Origin: Siphonodentalium dalli
Lineage: Eukaryota > Mollusca > Scaphopoda > Gadilida > Siphonodentaliidae
Length of the DNA: 64,000 nt
Assembly: GCA_032622095.1 (NCBI GenBank)
Contig: CP136069.1
Location: forward strand, 167,700,394 to 167,764,393
Direction: 5' to 3'
In this document: positions 33,782-45,100 of the stretch, piece by piece
Layout: each line of letters opens with the position of its first letter
Numbering within the stretch: the stretch's first letter is position 1
Translations under genes and position numbers: made by a program
Notes under the pieces: generated by a model
Seen by the model: only the letters and a program-made list of their open reading frames with translations
What the model was told of the DNA's origin: nothing
Database searches by the model: none

Positions 33782-35128
33782 TTGATTCATTCATCAGAGA
33801 ACGATGACACCATTCAAACAGTTATTTCTTACACGCAAACACAATGGCCAAATAAGAAAATGATAAGCACTGCAGAATTACCTTTATATCATGTGCGTGA
33901 GGAACTTTCAGTTGTAGAAAATTTGCTGATGAGGAATGAAAGAATTGTTGTCCCAGTAGACCTTCAATTCAAAATTGTTAATATTGCTCATGAATGCCAT
34001 CAGGGTATTGTTCGTACAAAGCAGAGATTGAGATTATTATATACTGGTGGCCAGCTATGGATAAGTTGGTAGATAATGTGATAATAGATTTTGTAGATTG
34101 TCAACAACACGACATCTACAACACATATTCCACCCTTAACACCTGTTGAACTACCCAATAGAGCTTGGCAAAATGTTGCCATAGATGTAGTTGGTCCTAT
34201 GGGGAAAGCGGCTCAGTCAAGTCGTTATGCTATTACACTCATTTATTATTACAGTAAATGGCCATAGGTTGCATTATGTTCAACTGTTACTTCTCAAACA
34301 GTAATTGAGTTTCTTCAAACATTGTTTAGCCGTGAAGGTTTCATTCAGGAAATTGTTACAGACAATGGGTCTGTTTTCACTTCATTTGAGTTTGAACAAT
34401 TTCTTAAGAACATAAACATTAAACATATCAGATCTTCAAATTATCATGCACAAAGCAATGGTGCTATTGAGCGGTTCAACAAGGTTTTTAAAGATGCTTT
34501 GAAAACTGCATTAATTGAAGGCAAACTATTCAAAACATCACATTTGAATTTCTTATGTATATATCGTAGTACACCACATGCAACAACCGGTCAATCACCT
34601 TCAATGATACTTCGTGGTAGACATATGTATACAAATTTGGATATTCAAGGGGTCAAGTCATCTCCTGTAGTGGATTTTTCCCAAGTGTCGGAGAAGGTTC
34701 GACAGAGTCAAAGGTATTACAAGTCAAAGGCAGGCAGTGACAGGAAAGATAAATTTAATGAATTCAAGGTTGGAGACTATGTAATAGTTAAAGCTAATAA
34801 GAAGGTAACTAAAGGTGAACCAGTGTTCTCCAAACCGTTAAAAGTTGTAGCCCAGAAAGCTCAGTTTACATTTGAGTTGGAGGATGGAAAAGTGTGGAAT
34901 TCTTCAAGATTTTCATTATGTAAATTCCCTGTCACTGAACAGCTTAAAAACCTTCACAATTTTAATGCTCATTTATTTTCTAATTCAAGTTGCAAGGCTG
35001 ATCAGCCAGTTGCAAATAGTTCTAGTTCGGGTGTCGGTGGGCCTACCATAAGTAACTTTGTTGGTGACATTAGAAGAAGTGGCCACACAGTCAGACTACC
35101 ATACTGGCATTCTGACTATGTTGGTTAA
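33782..35128 (+). pseudogene. Gypsy integrase, catalytic triad present but frame broken
   Basis: The N-terminal zinc-binding H-E-C-H-Q-G is at about 33990-34010. The frame shifts near 34055-34065, and the Cys pair follows near 34095-34105. The core has D at 34184-34186, D at 34361-34363 (T-D-N-G-S) and E at 34469-34471, with 35 residues between the last two, as in active D,D-35-E integrases. A TAG at 34265-34267 splits the core. The C-terminal part (G-D-Y-V-I-V, then S-K-P-L-K-V-V, then S-R-F-S) fits the Gypsy integrase tail and ends at 35128. No chromodomain is apparent. Confidence 0.82.
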
Positions 35129-35159
35129 TGTTGTGCACGTAGCTCATATTTTGCATATG

Positions 35160-35716
35160 TCTTAATTTCCATATATATCAGGGCCACTAAACTCGGTCAC
35201 GTGATGGGTAACGAAACACTCATAACAAATAGCTAATTCTCGCTTCCGATGCTTATTTCTCGAAAGCAACAAATATTCTTGTTGTGCCATATTAGCGAAA
35301 GAATAATTATATATCTCTTGTGTCCATTGAACAAAACCGCTTTTAGAAATATAGTCCCGTATAAAGCTGATGCCTCGCACAAATTTCAATCTCTTACTTT
35401 TCACCCATTTTCGCGCTGGTGGCTTTTATTGATAACGCCAACACATTTATCCCAATTTCACCAGAAAGAAGCATCTGAGCTTTATTTAGAGCATTTGTCC
35501 ATCCGGTATAATAAACAAAAATTGAGAAACATATTACTGCATGATTTTCAAAATATATCTTGCAAATTTGCGCATCTATCCCCTCTCTGTGTCTTCAAAT
35601 GCAATATCGGTAACGGAATCACTGAACTAAATGGTTTCCCATAGGCGACAGTGTTAACGTTTCGGCCAAATTCACTGAATTGAAGCCTGTAGGCCATACC
35701 AGTGATGTTTACCCAG
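35160..35716 (-). pseudogene. Exon-like coding segment of unknown identity, frame breaks
   Basis: Read on the minus strand from an acceptor-like TTAATCTAG just above 35716, the sequence stays protein-like but changes frame near 35550-35555 (a TTTT run) and near 35405-35415. It ends at a TAA near 35162. Pieces include W-V-N-I-T-G-M-A-Y, Y-Y-T-G-W-T-N-A-L and V-T-E-F-S-G-P. The last could be a kinase hinge upstream of the DIPK2 catalytic exon, which would fit the position, but I cannot show homology. The opposite strand is also open at 35249-35644 without recognisable content. It may be a decayed exon cut at its 3' side by the Gypsy element. Confidence 0.3.
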
Positions 35717-38700
35717 CTAGATTAACACCAGTTGATCACGAAAATGCAAGAAAAATCATAGGTCATGTGTTTACTTTTTAAAATAAATCCCCAAGTCTAC
35801 GACAGGGCTATCTCACAGCCAAATTTGATCTGGAAAAACCCAGGACTACAGCAGCTAGTTAAATAAATTTCCCGCTCACAAAAATCCATTCCCCCATTCA
35901 TTCACCAGTTTAAATTATTTAGATATTATGTACAAATCAAATAAACGCGATGTCATCCTTTAATAAAATGTCGCATGTATCAGGTGAACGTCATTCTTCA
36001 GTTACCTTCACCTTTAGCATTCCACGGTGTACTCGCTCCCCGACTATAGAACACATTTAGCTCCCTGATTCCTATATATATGTATATGTGTGAAACACAG
36101 CGTTTCTTATAGTATTTTATCAAAATATAGACCTTACTGAAATCAAAAATGGATTATATCGAGCAGTAGTGATTTATTTTTCCAATATGAAGCATCCTGA
36201 GAATTAGTGTCAATCCTCAAAATAAAGCCAAAAAATTAAGATATTTTTTTTCAATTTTACTAGCTGATGCATCTCGTATAACTGAAGTATGCCCTTATAT
36301 ACCATAATATTACTAAACAGAAGAGGAAATGTTAATATACATTTTGAGAATGATATCTTGTCCAATTTTAAACACTTTTCATGCAGAATTTGGCAATTTA
36401 TAATAAACATTTACAAAATTAACAGAAATTTTAAATAAAAAATACTTTAATAGCAATATAAAGCAACCATAAGTCAATTTAAATATCTAAACATAAGGAT
36501 ACAACATCAGACACAGCCTCAGGCATGAAATTTTACCAGATGGCAGGGCATACTGTCTGTTTAACAAACCTGCCATGACAATTTTGCACGACAGTAACTC
36601 TAGTGCTGATGCCATCACCCCCCCCCCCCGACTTGGGTGGGGCTACGGTCCCCGTTAAGAGTACTGGGTGCCGGAAAAGCTTAATTGGGTCAACTGTCAC
36701 CTTTTCCCAATGGGGGGGGCTAACACTCCTCAAAATTGTGGGGAGAGGGGCTTTAGACCCCCTGACCCCCTAATGGTACCTGATGTCCATGCAAAATTCC
36801 CAGATTTGTCACTTTCTTTACTATCTACAGGCGAATCCATGGGTTTCTTCTTTAAATATGTCCAAAATGTGGTCATTATCATTTGAAAATAAGAAAATAT
36901 GGAATTAACAACTTATCATGGCGAGACGTGAATTTTCGTAAAATTCAAATTTTTCTTATAGAAATCACTGAACTAAATGGTTTCCCATAGGCGACAGTGT
37001 TAACGTTTCGGCCAAATTCACTGAATTGAAGCCTGCAGGCCATACCAGTGATGTTTACCCAGCTAGATTGACACCAGTTGATCACGAAAATGCAAGAAAA
37101 ATCATAGGTCATGTGTTTACTTTTTAAAATAAATCCCCAATTCTACGACAGGGCTATCTCACAGCCAAATTTGATCTGGAAAAACCCAGGACTACAGCAG
37201 CTAGTTAAATAAATTTCCCGCTCACAAAAATCCATTCCCCCATTCATTCACCAGTTTAAATTATTTAGATATTATGTACAAATCAAATAAACGCGATGTC
37301 ATCCTTTAATAAAGTGTCGCATGTATCAGGTGAAGGTCATTCTTCAGTTACCTTCACCTTTAGCATTCCACGGTGTACTCGCTCCCCGACTCTAGAACAC
37401 ATTTAGCTCCCTGATTCCTATATATATGTATATGTGTGAAACACAGCGTTTCTTATAGTATTTTATCTAAATATAGACCTTACTGAAATCAAAATTGGAT
37501 TATATCGAGCAGTAGTGATTTATTTTTCCAATATGAAGCATCCTGAAAATTAGTGTCAATCCTCAAAATAAAGCCAAAAAATTTAGATTTTTTTTCTTCA
37601 ATTTTACTAGCTGATGCATCTCGTATAACTGAAGTATGCCCTTATATACCATAATATTACTAAACAGAAGAGGAAATGTTAATATACATTTTGAGAAGGA
37701 TATCTTGTCCAATTTTAAACACTTTTCATGCAGAATTTGGCAATTTATAATAAACATTTACAAAATTAACAGAAATTTTAAATAAAAAATACTTTAATAG
37801 CAATATAAAGCAACCATAAGTCAATTTAAATATCTAAACATAAGGATACAACATCAGACACAGCCTCATGCATGAAATTTTACCAGATGGCAGGGCATAC
37901 TGTCTGTTTAACAAACCTGCCATGACAATTTTGCACGACAGTAACTCTAGTGCTGATGCCATCACCCCCCCCCCCCCCCCGACTTGGTTGGGGCTACGGT
38001 CCCCGTTAAGAGTACTGGGTGCCGGAAAAGCTTAATTGGGTCAACTGTCACCTTTTCCCAATGGGGGGGGGGGCTAACACTCCTCAAAATTGTGGGGAGA
38101 GGGGCTTTAGATCCCCTGTCCCCCTAATGGTACCTGATGTCCATGCAAAATTCCCAGATTTGTCACTTTCTTTACTATCTACAGGCGAATCCATCGGTTT
38201 CTTCTTTAAATATGTCCAAAATGTGGTCATTATCATTTGAAAATAAGAAAATATGGAATTAACAACTTATCATGGCGAGACGTGAATTTTCGTAAAATTA
38301 AAAATTTTCTTATAGGAATCACTGAACTAAATGGTTTCCCATAGGCGACAGTGTTAACGTTTCGGCCAAATTCACTGAATTGAAGCCTGCAGGCCATACC
38401 AGTGATGTTTACCCAGCTAGATTGACACCAGATGATCGCGAAAATGCAAGAAAAATCATAGGTCATGTGTTTACTTTTTAAAATAAATCCCCAAGTCTAC
38501 GACAGGGCTATCTCACAGCCAAATTTGATCTGGAAAAACCCAGGACTACAGCAGCTAGTTAAATAAATTTCCCGCTCACAAAAATCCATTCCCCCATTCA
38601 TTCACCAGTTTAAATTATTTAGATATTATGTACAAATCAAATAAACGCGATGTCATCCTTTAATAAAGTGTCGCATGTATCAGGTGAACGTCATTCTTCA

Positions 38701-38774
38701 GTTACCTTCACCTTTAGAATTCCACGGTGTACTCGCTCCCCGACTCTAGAACACATTTAGCTCCCTGATTCCTA
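35617..38774. repeat. Tandem repeat, 1346-1354 bp units, 2.3 copies
   Basis: Units start at 35617, 36963 and 38317 with AATCACTGAACTAAATGG. The third stops at 38774 (CTCCCTGATTCCTA). Copies are about 98-99% alike; length differences lie mostly in poly-C runs (near 36618 and 37966) and poly-G runs. Each unit begins with about 100 bases of the exon-like sequence (35617-35716 and its equivalents 36963-37062, 38317-38416). The rest is AT-rich with one GC-rich island. Open frames in the units (e.g. 36210-36410 minus, 36668-36886 plus) have no recognisable content. Confidence 0.92.
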
Positions 38775-39229
38775 ACGCTCGGACAACAGACGAGGCATGA
38801 TAACGCACACACAGTAATATAATATCAACTAGGATTTAAATTTCTGAAATGCCAGAAATTTTATACTTCCATGGAATATTTAATTTTTAATGAACACAAT
38901 CTTTATATTATATGGAAATTATATATTAAATAATTAAAAGAAATGAATGAGAAAAAGATCATAGACATGGATTGTAAGTTCAGAATTTCGACCTGTTGGT
39001 AATTATTAATGATATATGCGGATTTATTTGTTAAAACTGTCGTGGCGATTACTGCCCTTAGTCTCTTGTTACGATTGTTATAATGATACTAATATTATGC
39101 AATACGCCACAACCCTGGCTGCTAATTTATAACAAACACTCTCACACTACATAAGCGAAATACTACATACCACTGTAAGCCATGAAAGTCTTAAGATATA
39201 TATCATTAATATAATGCTACGGCCGTGCA
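38775..39229. other. AT-rich unique stretch with a TATACTTCCATGG half-site
   Basis: No gene seen. TTATACTTCCATGGAATAT near 38873 repeats the left half of the hairpin head found at 7185 and 11397 and in the satellite. Confidence 0.45.
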
Positions 39230-40600
39230 ACATTCTATAGTCGTTCGCTCAAAAACTTAGAAAATCGCACTAAAGTTGCACATAGATACTACCCATCACA
39301 TCCACTCGTCAATTTTGCATTATCTGGATTCGAGATTCCACCCCCCTCCCATTGAGTTTTGGTAGAATTTTTCAAAACGTGTGAACCATTCCTAACCGAG
39401 CTCTCCGTTGGGCAGGTTGCTTTTATAGCAGAGCGGTCAAAATTTGCGGGCAATCTGACAGTATACCGACGTACCTGCCCTGCATTATATTAATATTAAT
39501 AAATGTCCTAGTGTATACAGTCATCCGGTGGTATTTTCCTATTAACATGTGAATGCATGTAATATCGGGCACTTAATCCTGATTAACTCATTGCGCATTT
39601 ATTTTAAAAGTTAGTACATGTCACGGAATTTGCCGAAAGCCTCGACCCACACCGATGCAAGCTCTCTGTTAAACGGATTGCTTTTAAACAACGACAGTCA
39701 AACTTCCAGGATGTATCTATTGTATACCGATGTACCTGCTAGCGAATTTCACTCGCTCCTTCATTAGCCTGTTTGAATTTGATGGGAATATTGGATAATT
39801 TCGAGTTTTGCCATATATCTATGGCAGGCTGTGTTCATCTGCATGTAGTGCGTATTACGCTATATCGCGTCGCCACTAGTAAACCCTTTGCTCTGAAACT
39901 TAATAAATTGCACCAGAGTTGGGCGTTGATACCCCCTATCACACCCGCTCATCAGCAAAATTGTAACTCCGTAGTTGATATTTTGAAGTATTTTTCAACT
40001 TTTGGTTTTTGTTGGAATTTGCCAATTTGAACCCACCTGAACACGAGTTCTCCGTTGGTCAGGTTGCTTTGATAGTAGAGCGGTCAAACTTTCGGATATT
40101 ATCAGAAGTATATCGACGTACCTGCTCCTGCATTGTCTCGCTCCTTTATTAACCCGGTCGGATTTGGCGAGAAAAATAGATTAGTGATACAGCACTTAAC
40201 AAAACTTATTTACATTATAAAGCCTCGCTACGAGTAAACCTTCGACCTTAGCGCCAATTAAGCAGACATCAATAAGTTGCGCTTGGATACTATCTATCAT
40301 ATGCACAACTCAGAAATATTTTAGCTCGATGTTTCATTTTTTAGACAATTTCCCCCCTTTGATTTTTGTTGTAATTTGCAAAAAGTCTGAACCCACCGAA
40401 CCTCGCTCGCTGTTGGGCAGGTTTCTGTTATAGTAGAGCTATCAAACTTCGGGGGCCTACCTGTGAGATACCAGTATACCCGCTCCTGCATTAACCTTGC
40501 TCATCAATTAGCCCATTGGAATTGGCGCCAAAAATATGTCATTTTCTTGTCCATGCTGTAGATCGGTAACGGTTGGGACAAAAAACTGATAAATGGTATA
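39230..40600. repeat. Degenerate repeats of roughly 260-390 bp
   Basis: A block containing CTCYCYGTTGGGCAGGTTGCTTTTATAG..., then RCGGTCAAACTT, then GTATACCGAYGTACCTGC, then CTCGCTCCTTNATTAGCC occurs near 39400, 39660, 40054 and 40414. Copies are strongly diverged. This old repeat block ends shortly before the young satellite. No coding potential. Confidence 0.65.
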
Positions 40601-40660
40601 TTCCGGTCCGAATCACTCTTCCCATCTGGAGCACGCAATAAAAATATTATTCCGCTGGAC

Positions 40661-40709
40661 TTGTTTTTTTTTTTTTTTTTGTTTTTTTTTTTTTTGTTTT
40701 TTTTTTTTT
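40661..40709. repeat. T-rich tract
   Basis: Forty-nine bases of T interrupted by single G residues. Read on the other strand it could be the A-tail of a retrotransposed sequence. It lies next to the 20-bp minisatellite. Confidence 0.9.
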
Positions 40710-40738
40710 GCTAAATCTGACGTTTACATCCGCCACCG

Positions 40739-40848
40739 GTCAGCCTGGTCTCACCACCCTCGGCCTGGTCTCACCACCCCGACATGGTATCACCACCAGG
40801 CATGGTCTCGTCGCCTCCCCGATATGGTCTCACCCTCTCCCATGCTCC
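40739..40848. repeat. Short minisatellite, about 20-bp unit
   Basis: About six units of GGCCTGGTCTCACCACCC with substitutions (CATGGTATCACC, CATGGTCTCGTCG, TATGGTCTCACC). The run ends 20 bases before the satellite array starts. Confidence 0.8.
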
Positions 40849-40891
40849 TTAATTAGCCAAATTATATAATATTCGATGGTCTGTAACTTGG

Positions 40892-41057
40892 ACATTTCTC
40901 AACCGATTTACAAAATTCTTTCAGGAGGATCATTAGTACGTCCTAAAGATACATGGTAGTAAAAATGGTTGAAATCATCGCAAAAATAAAATTGCGAAAA
41001 TTTCGCCCCCACCCTAACCAAAAATTGTAAGTCCGACCCTGTCCAAATTATTTTTGT
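40892..41057 (+). repeat. Satellite internal sub-repeat A (first unit)
   Basis: Begins ACATTTCTCAACCGATTTAC and runs to the ATTATTTTTGTG near 41057. It is a diverged direct copy of sub-repeat B at 41972. Shared words include CAACCGATTTACAAAATTC, ACGTCCTA-AGATAC and TTTTGCCCCC-like C-runs. It repeats in every unit. Confidence 0.8.
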
Positions 41058-41162
41058 GAAGTATATTGACAACGGCCAGCACTACCATAGAAACTAAATC
41101 CAGCTATCTTTCTTGCTATGTGAGAACAGGCGATCAGAACATATCGAGGTTGACATATATAT

Positions 41163-41321
41163 GGGAGATAACTCTGGAGAGGAAAGACGGACAAAGTTTT
41201 TGATGTGCTCACGATTCAGTCGATATCAAGATGTATCTATCGACCAAATTTCAGTGCTGTATTCCTTATATTTTCGGAGTTCTGAAAACACCAATTTTTC
41301 ACATAGAGGGAGATAACTCTG
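41163..41321 (+). repeat. Paired GGGAGATAACTCTG motifs (first unit)
   Basis: The identical 14-mer GGGAGATAACTCTG occurs at 41163-41176 and 41308-41321, 145 bases apart, in every unit. The spacing and exact repetition inside otherwise non-repeated sequence make it stand out. Its function is unknown. Confidence 0.85.
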
Positions 41322-41433
41322 CAAATCAAGTGAGGACATGATTCTCAATAGGCCTAAGCACTAGAGTTTGTATACATATATATACATACAAAGTTTTAGC
41401 TTTCTAACTCTTGTATTGACTGAGCTATGCTCA

Positions 41434-41931
41434 TTATAAAATTGCTAAGAAGAATAATAATAATAGAGAAAAATAAAAATCACAAAAACAATATACTTCC
41501 ATGTAAAACATGGAAGTATAATAAGGAAATCGCGCGGAATTGATTGGTATGTCGATATTATGGTTTCTTGACATTTCTGTGTTCAGTTGGAACGTTCTGG
41601 TGTGACCCCCACCCATACCTCGGAATTGGGTGACGCGGGTAGAAAAGTCACCATATCTCGGCCAATTTTCGAGATATCGAGCTAATTTTTGCGTGATTGT
41701 GTTCGCAATTGATGCCCCTTTATTATATTGTAGGGTTTTAGTAAGATATTGTGGCGATATTCTACTATGTAGGTCTATATGTATGCTGTTCAGTATATAC
41801 ATTTCGATTATCTCTGGCTTCCATCGACATAATACGGCAAGTAGGTAATCGTTTAGAAGTACTAGAAATTCCCCATCGAATGACACCAAAAAAGTGACGA
41901 TTGGTTGTAGGAATTTAAATCCATAGTGCAT
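41434..41931 (-). other. 165-codon open frame in each satellite unit, coding status doubtful
   Basis: An uninterrupted minus-strand frame that recurs every unit (offset 566-1063) from 41434-41931 to 62180-62677, and is cut at the window end. The translation has no recognisable motif, an unremarkable composition and a hydrophobic tail (S-L-L-L-L-F-F-L). It runs through the palindrome. Its conservation is explained by the near-identity of the DNA, so it is not evidence of selection. Listed because it is the longest frame in the unit. Confidence 0.15.
41492..41520. repeat. Satellite palindrome, 13-bp stem and 3-base loop (first unit)
   Basis: TATACTTCCATGT, AAA, ACATGGAAGTATA. It occurs once in each of the 17 units, every 1383 bases. 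Read on the minus strand, the palindrome and its flanks (TTATTATACTTCCATG before, GGAAGTATATTGTTTTT after) match the heads of the dispersed repeats at 7185 and 11397. Confidence 0.92.
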
Positions 41932-41971
41932 CTTCTGTAAACTTGATAAGAATTAATGGGCCAAAATTTCT

Positions 41972-42118
41972 ACATTTTTCAACCGATTTACAAAATTCTT
42001 TCTTGAGTACTCTCAGAACGTCCTATAGATACTTCACAGCAATTTTGTTTCGAATCTGAGACGATAAAAAAATGACAATTTTTGCCCCCCTCCCTAATAG
42101 GGACAAATATTTTTGGAT
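41972..42118 (+). repeat. Satellite internal sub-repeat B (first unit)
   Basis: Begins ACATTTTTCAACCGATTTAC. It lies 1080 bases after A and 303 bases before the next A. The pair shows that the 1383-bp unit itself contains an older duplication. Confidence 0.8.
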
Positions 42119-45100
42119 CTTGGTAAAAATTGCACCAGTTCGTCTTCTCTCTATGAATAACACGCTCACATAAACCAAATCCTGCTCATGTGCGTCGTCT
42201 AGGAGGAGTTGTGGTCACAACCACTTTCTCCTCAGCCAATGTATGAATACAATATTCGATGGTCTGTAACTTGGACATTTCTCAACCGATTTACAAAATT
42301 CTTTCAGGAGGATCATTAGTACGTCCTAAAGATACATGGTAGTAAAAATGGTTGAAATCATCGCAAAAATAAAATTGCGAAAATTTCGCCCCCACCCTAA
42401 CCAAAAATTGTAAGTCCGACCCTGTCCAAATTATTTTTGTGAAGTATATTGACAACGGCCAGCACTACCATAGAAACTAAATCCAGCTATCTTTCTTGCT
42501 ATGTGAGAACAGGCGATCAGAACATATCGAGGTTGACATATATATGGGAGATAACTCTGGAGAGGAAAGACGGACAAAGTTTTTGATGTGCTCACGATTC
42601 AGTCGATATCAAGATGTATCTATCGACCAAATTTCAGTGCTGTATTCCTTATATTTTCGGAGTTCTGAAAACACCAATTTTTCACATAGAGGGAGATAAC
42701 TCTGCAAATCAAGTGAGGACATGATTCTCAATAGGCCTAAGCACTAGAGTTTGTATACATATATATACATACAAAGTTTTAGCTTTCTAACTCTTGTATT
42801 GACTGAGCTATGCTCATTATAAAATTGCTAAGAAGAATAATAATAATAGAGAAAAATAAAAATCACAAAAACAATATACTTCCATGTAAAACATGGAAGT
42901 ATAATAAGGAAATCGCGCGGAATTGATTGGTATGTCGATATTATGGTTTCTTGACATTTCTGTGTTCAGTTGGAACGTTCTGGTGTGACCCCCACCCATA
43001 CCTCGGAATTGGGTGACGCGGGTAGAAAAGTCACCATATCTCGGCCAATTTTCGAGATATCGAGCTAATTTTTGCGTGATTGTGTTCGCAATTGATGCCC
43101 CTTTATTATATTGTAGGGTTTTAGTAAGATATTGTGGCGATATTCTACTATGTAGGTCTATATGTATGCTGTTCAGTATATACATTTCGATTATCTCTGG
43201 CTTCCATCGACATAATACGGCAAGTAGGTAATCGTTTAGAAGTACTAGAAATTCCCCATCGAATGACACCAAAAAAGTGACGATTGGTTGTAGGAATTTA
43301 AATCCATAGTGCATCTTCTGTAAACTTGATAAGAATTAATGGGCCAAAATTTCTACATTTTTCAACCGATTTACAAAATTCTTTCTTGAGTACTCTCAGA
43401 ACGTCCTATAGATACTTCACAGCAATTTTGTTTCGAATCTGAGACGATAAAAAAATGACAATTTTTGCCCCCCTCCCTAATAGGGACAAATATTTTTGGA
43501 TCTTGGTAAAAATTGCACCAGTTCGTCTTCTCTCTATGAATAACACGCTCACATAAACCAAATCCTGCTCATGTGCGTCGTCTAGGAGGAGTTGTGGTCA
43601 CAACCACTTTCTCCTCAGCCAATGTATGAATACAATATTCGATGGTCTGTAACTTGGACATTTCTCAACCGATTTACAAAATTCTTTCAGGAGGATCATT
43701 AGTACGTCCTAAAGATACATGGTAGTAAAAATGGTTGAAATCATCGCAAAAATAAAATTGCGAAAATTTCGCCCCCACCCTAACCAAAAATTGTAAGTCC
43801 GACCCTGTCCAAATTATTTTTGTGAAGTATATTGACAACGGCCAGCACTACCATAGAAACTAAATCCAGCTATCTTTCTTGCTATGTGAGAACAGGCGAT
43901 CAGAACATATCGAGGTTGACATATATATGGGAGATAACTCTGGAGAGGAAAGACGGACAAAGTTTTTGATGTGCTCACGATTCAGTCGATATCAAGATGT
44001 ATCTATCGACCAAATTTCAGTGCTGTATTCCTTATATTTTCGGAGTTCTGAAAACACCAATTTTTCACATAGAGGGAGATAACTCTGCAAATCAAGTGAG
44101 GACATGATTCTCAATAGGCCTAAGCACTAGAGTTTGTATACATATATATACATACAAAGTTTTAGCTTTCTAACTCTTGTATTGACTGAGCTATGCTCAT
44201 TATAAAATTGCTAAGAAGAATAATAATAATAGAGAAAAATAAAAATCACAAAAACAATATACTTCCATGTAAAACATGGAAGTATAATAAGGAAATCGCG
44301 CGGAATTGATTGGTATGTCGATATTATGGTTTCTTGACATTTCTGTGTTCAGTTGGAACGTTCTGGTGTGACCCCCACCCATACCTCGGAATTGGGTGAC
44401 GCGGGTAGAAAAGTCACCATATCTCGGCCAATTTTCGAGATATCGAGCTAATTTTTGCGTGATTGTGTTCGCAATTGATGCCCCTTTATTATATTGTAGG
44501 GTTTTAGTAAGATATTGTGGCGATATTCTACTATGTAGGTCTATATGTATGCTGTTCAGTATATACATTTCGATTATCTCTGGCTTCCATCGACATAATA
44601 CGGCAAGTAGGTAATCGTTTAGAAGTACTAGAAATTCCCCATCGAATGACACCAAAAAAGTGACGATTGGTTGTAGGAATTTAAATCCATAGTGCATCTT
44701 CTGTAAACTTGATAAGAATTAATGGGCCAAAATTTCTACATTTTTCAACCGATTTACAAAATTCTTTCTTGAGTACTCTCAGAACGTCCTATAGATACTT
44801 CACAGCAATTTTGTTTCGAATCTGAGACGATAAAAAAATGACAATTTTTGCCCCCCTCCCTAATAGGGACAAATATTTTTGGATCTTGGTAAAAATTGCA
44901 CCAGTTCGTCTTCTCTCTATGAATAACACGCTCACATAAACCAAATCCTGCTCATGTGCGTCGTCTAGGAGGAGTTGTGGTCACAACCACTTTCTCCTCA
45001 GCCAATGTATGAATACAATATTCGATGGTCTGTAACTTGGACATTTCTCAACCGATTTACAAAATTCTTTCAGGAGGATCATTAGTACGTCCTAAAGATA

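Larger units (their letters stand above)
30842..35150 (+). mobile_element. Degenerate Ty3/Gypsy LTR retrotransposon lacking its 3' LTR
   Basis: Order is LTR, primer-binding site, gag, protease, reverse transcriptase, RNase H, integrase, the Ty3/Gypsy order. The primer type suggests the Mag-like lineage. Coding parts are in several frames with stops. The sequence after the last stop (35128) shows no LTR copy, so the 3' end was deleted or replaced; the end given is approximate. It lies in plus orientation directly upstream of a DIPK2-like exon that reads on the minus strand. Confidence 0.85.

Noticed and set aside
35249-35644. 131-codon plus-strand frame
   Set aside because: No recognisable content; it is antisense to a segment that looks more protein-like on the minus strand.
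41492-41520. Helitron 3' terminal hairpin
   Set aside because: The hairpin is not followed by a CTRR end on either strand, and no TC start or Rep/helicase is seen. Kept only as a structure of unknown class.
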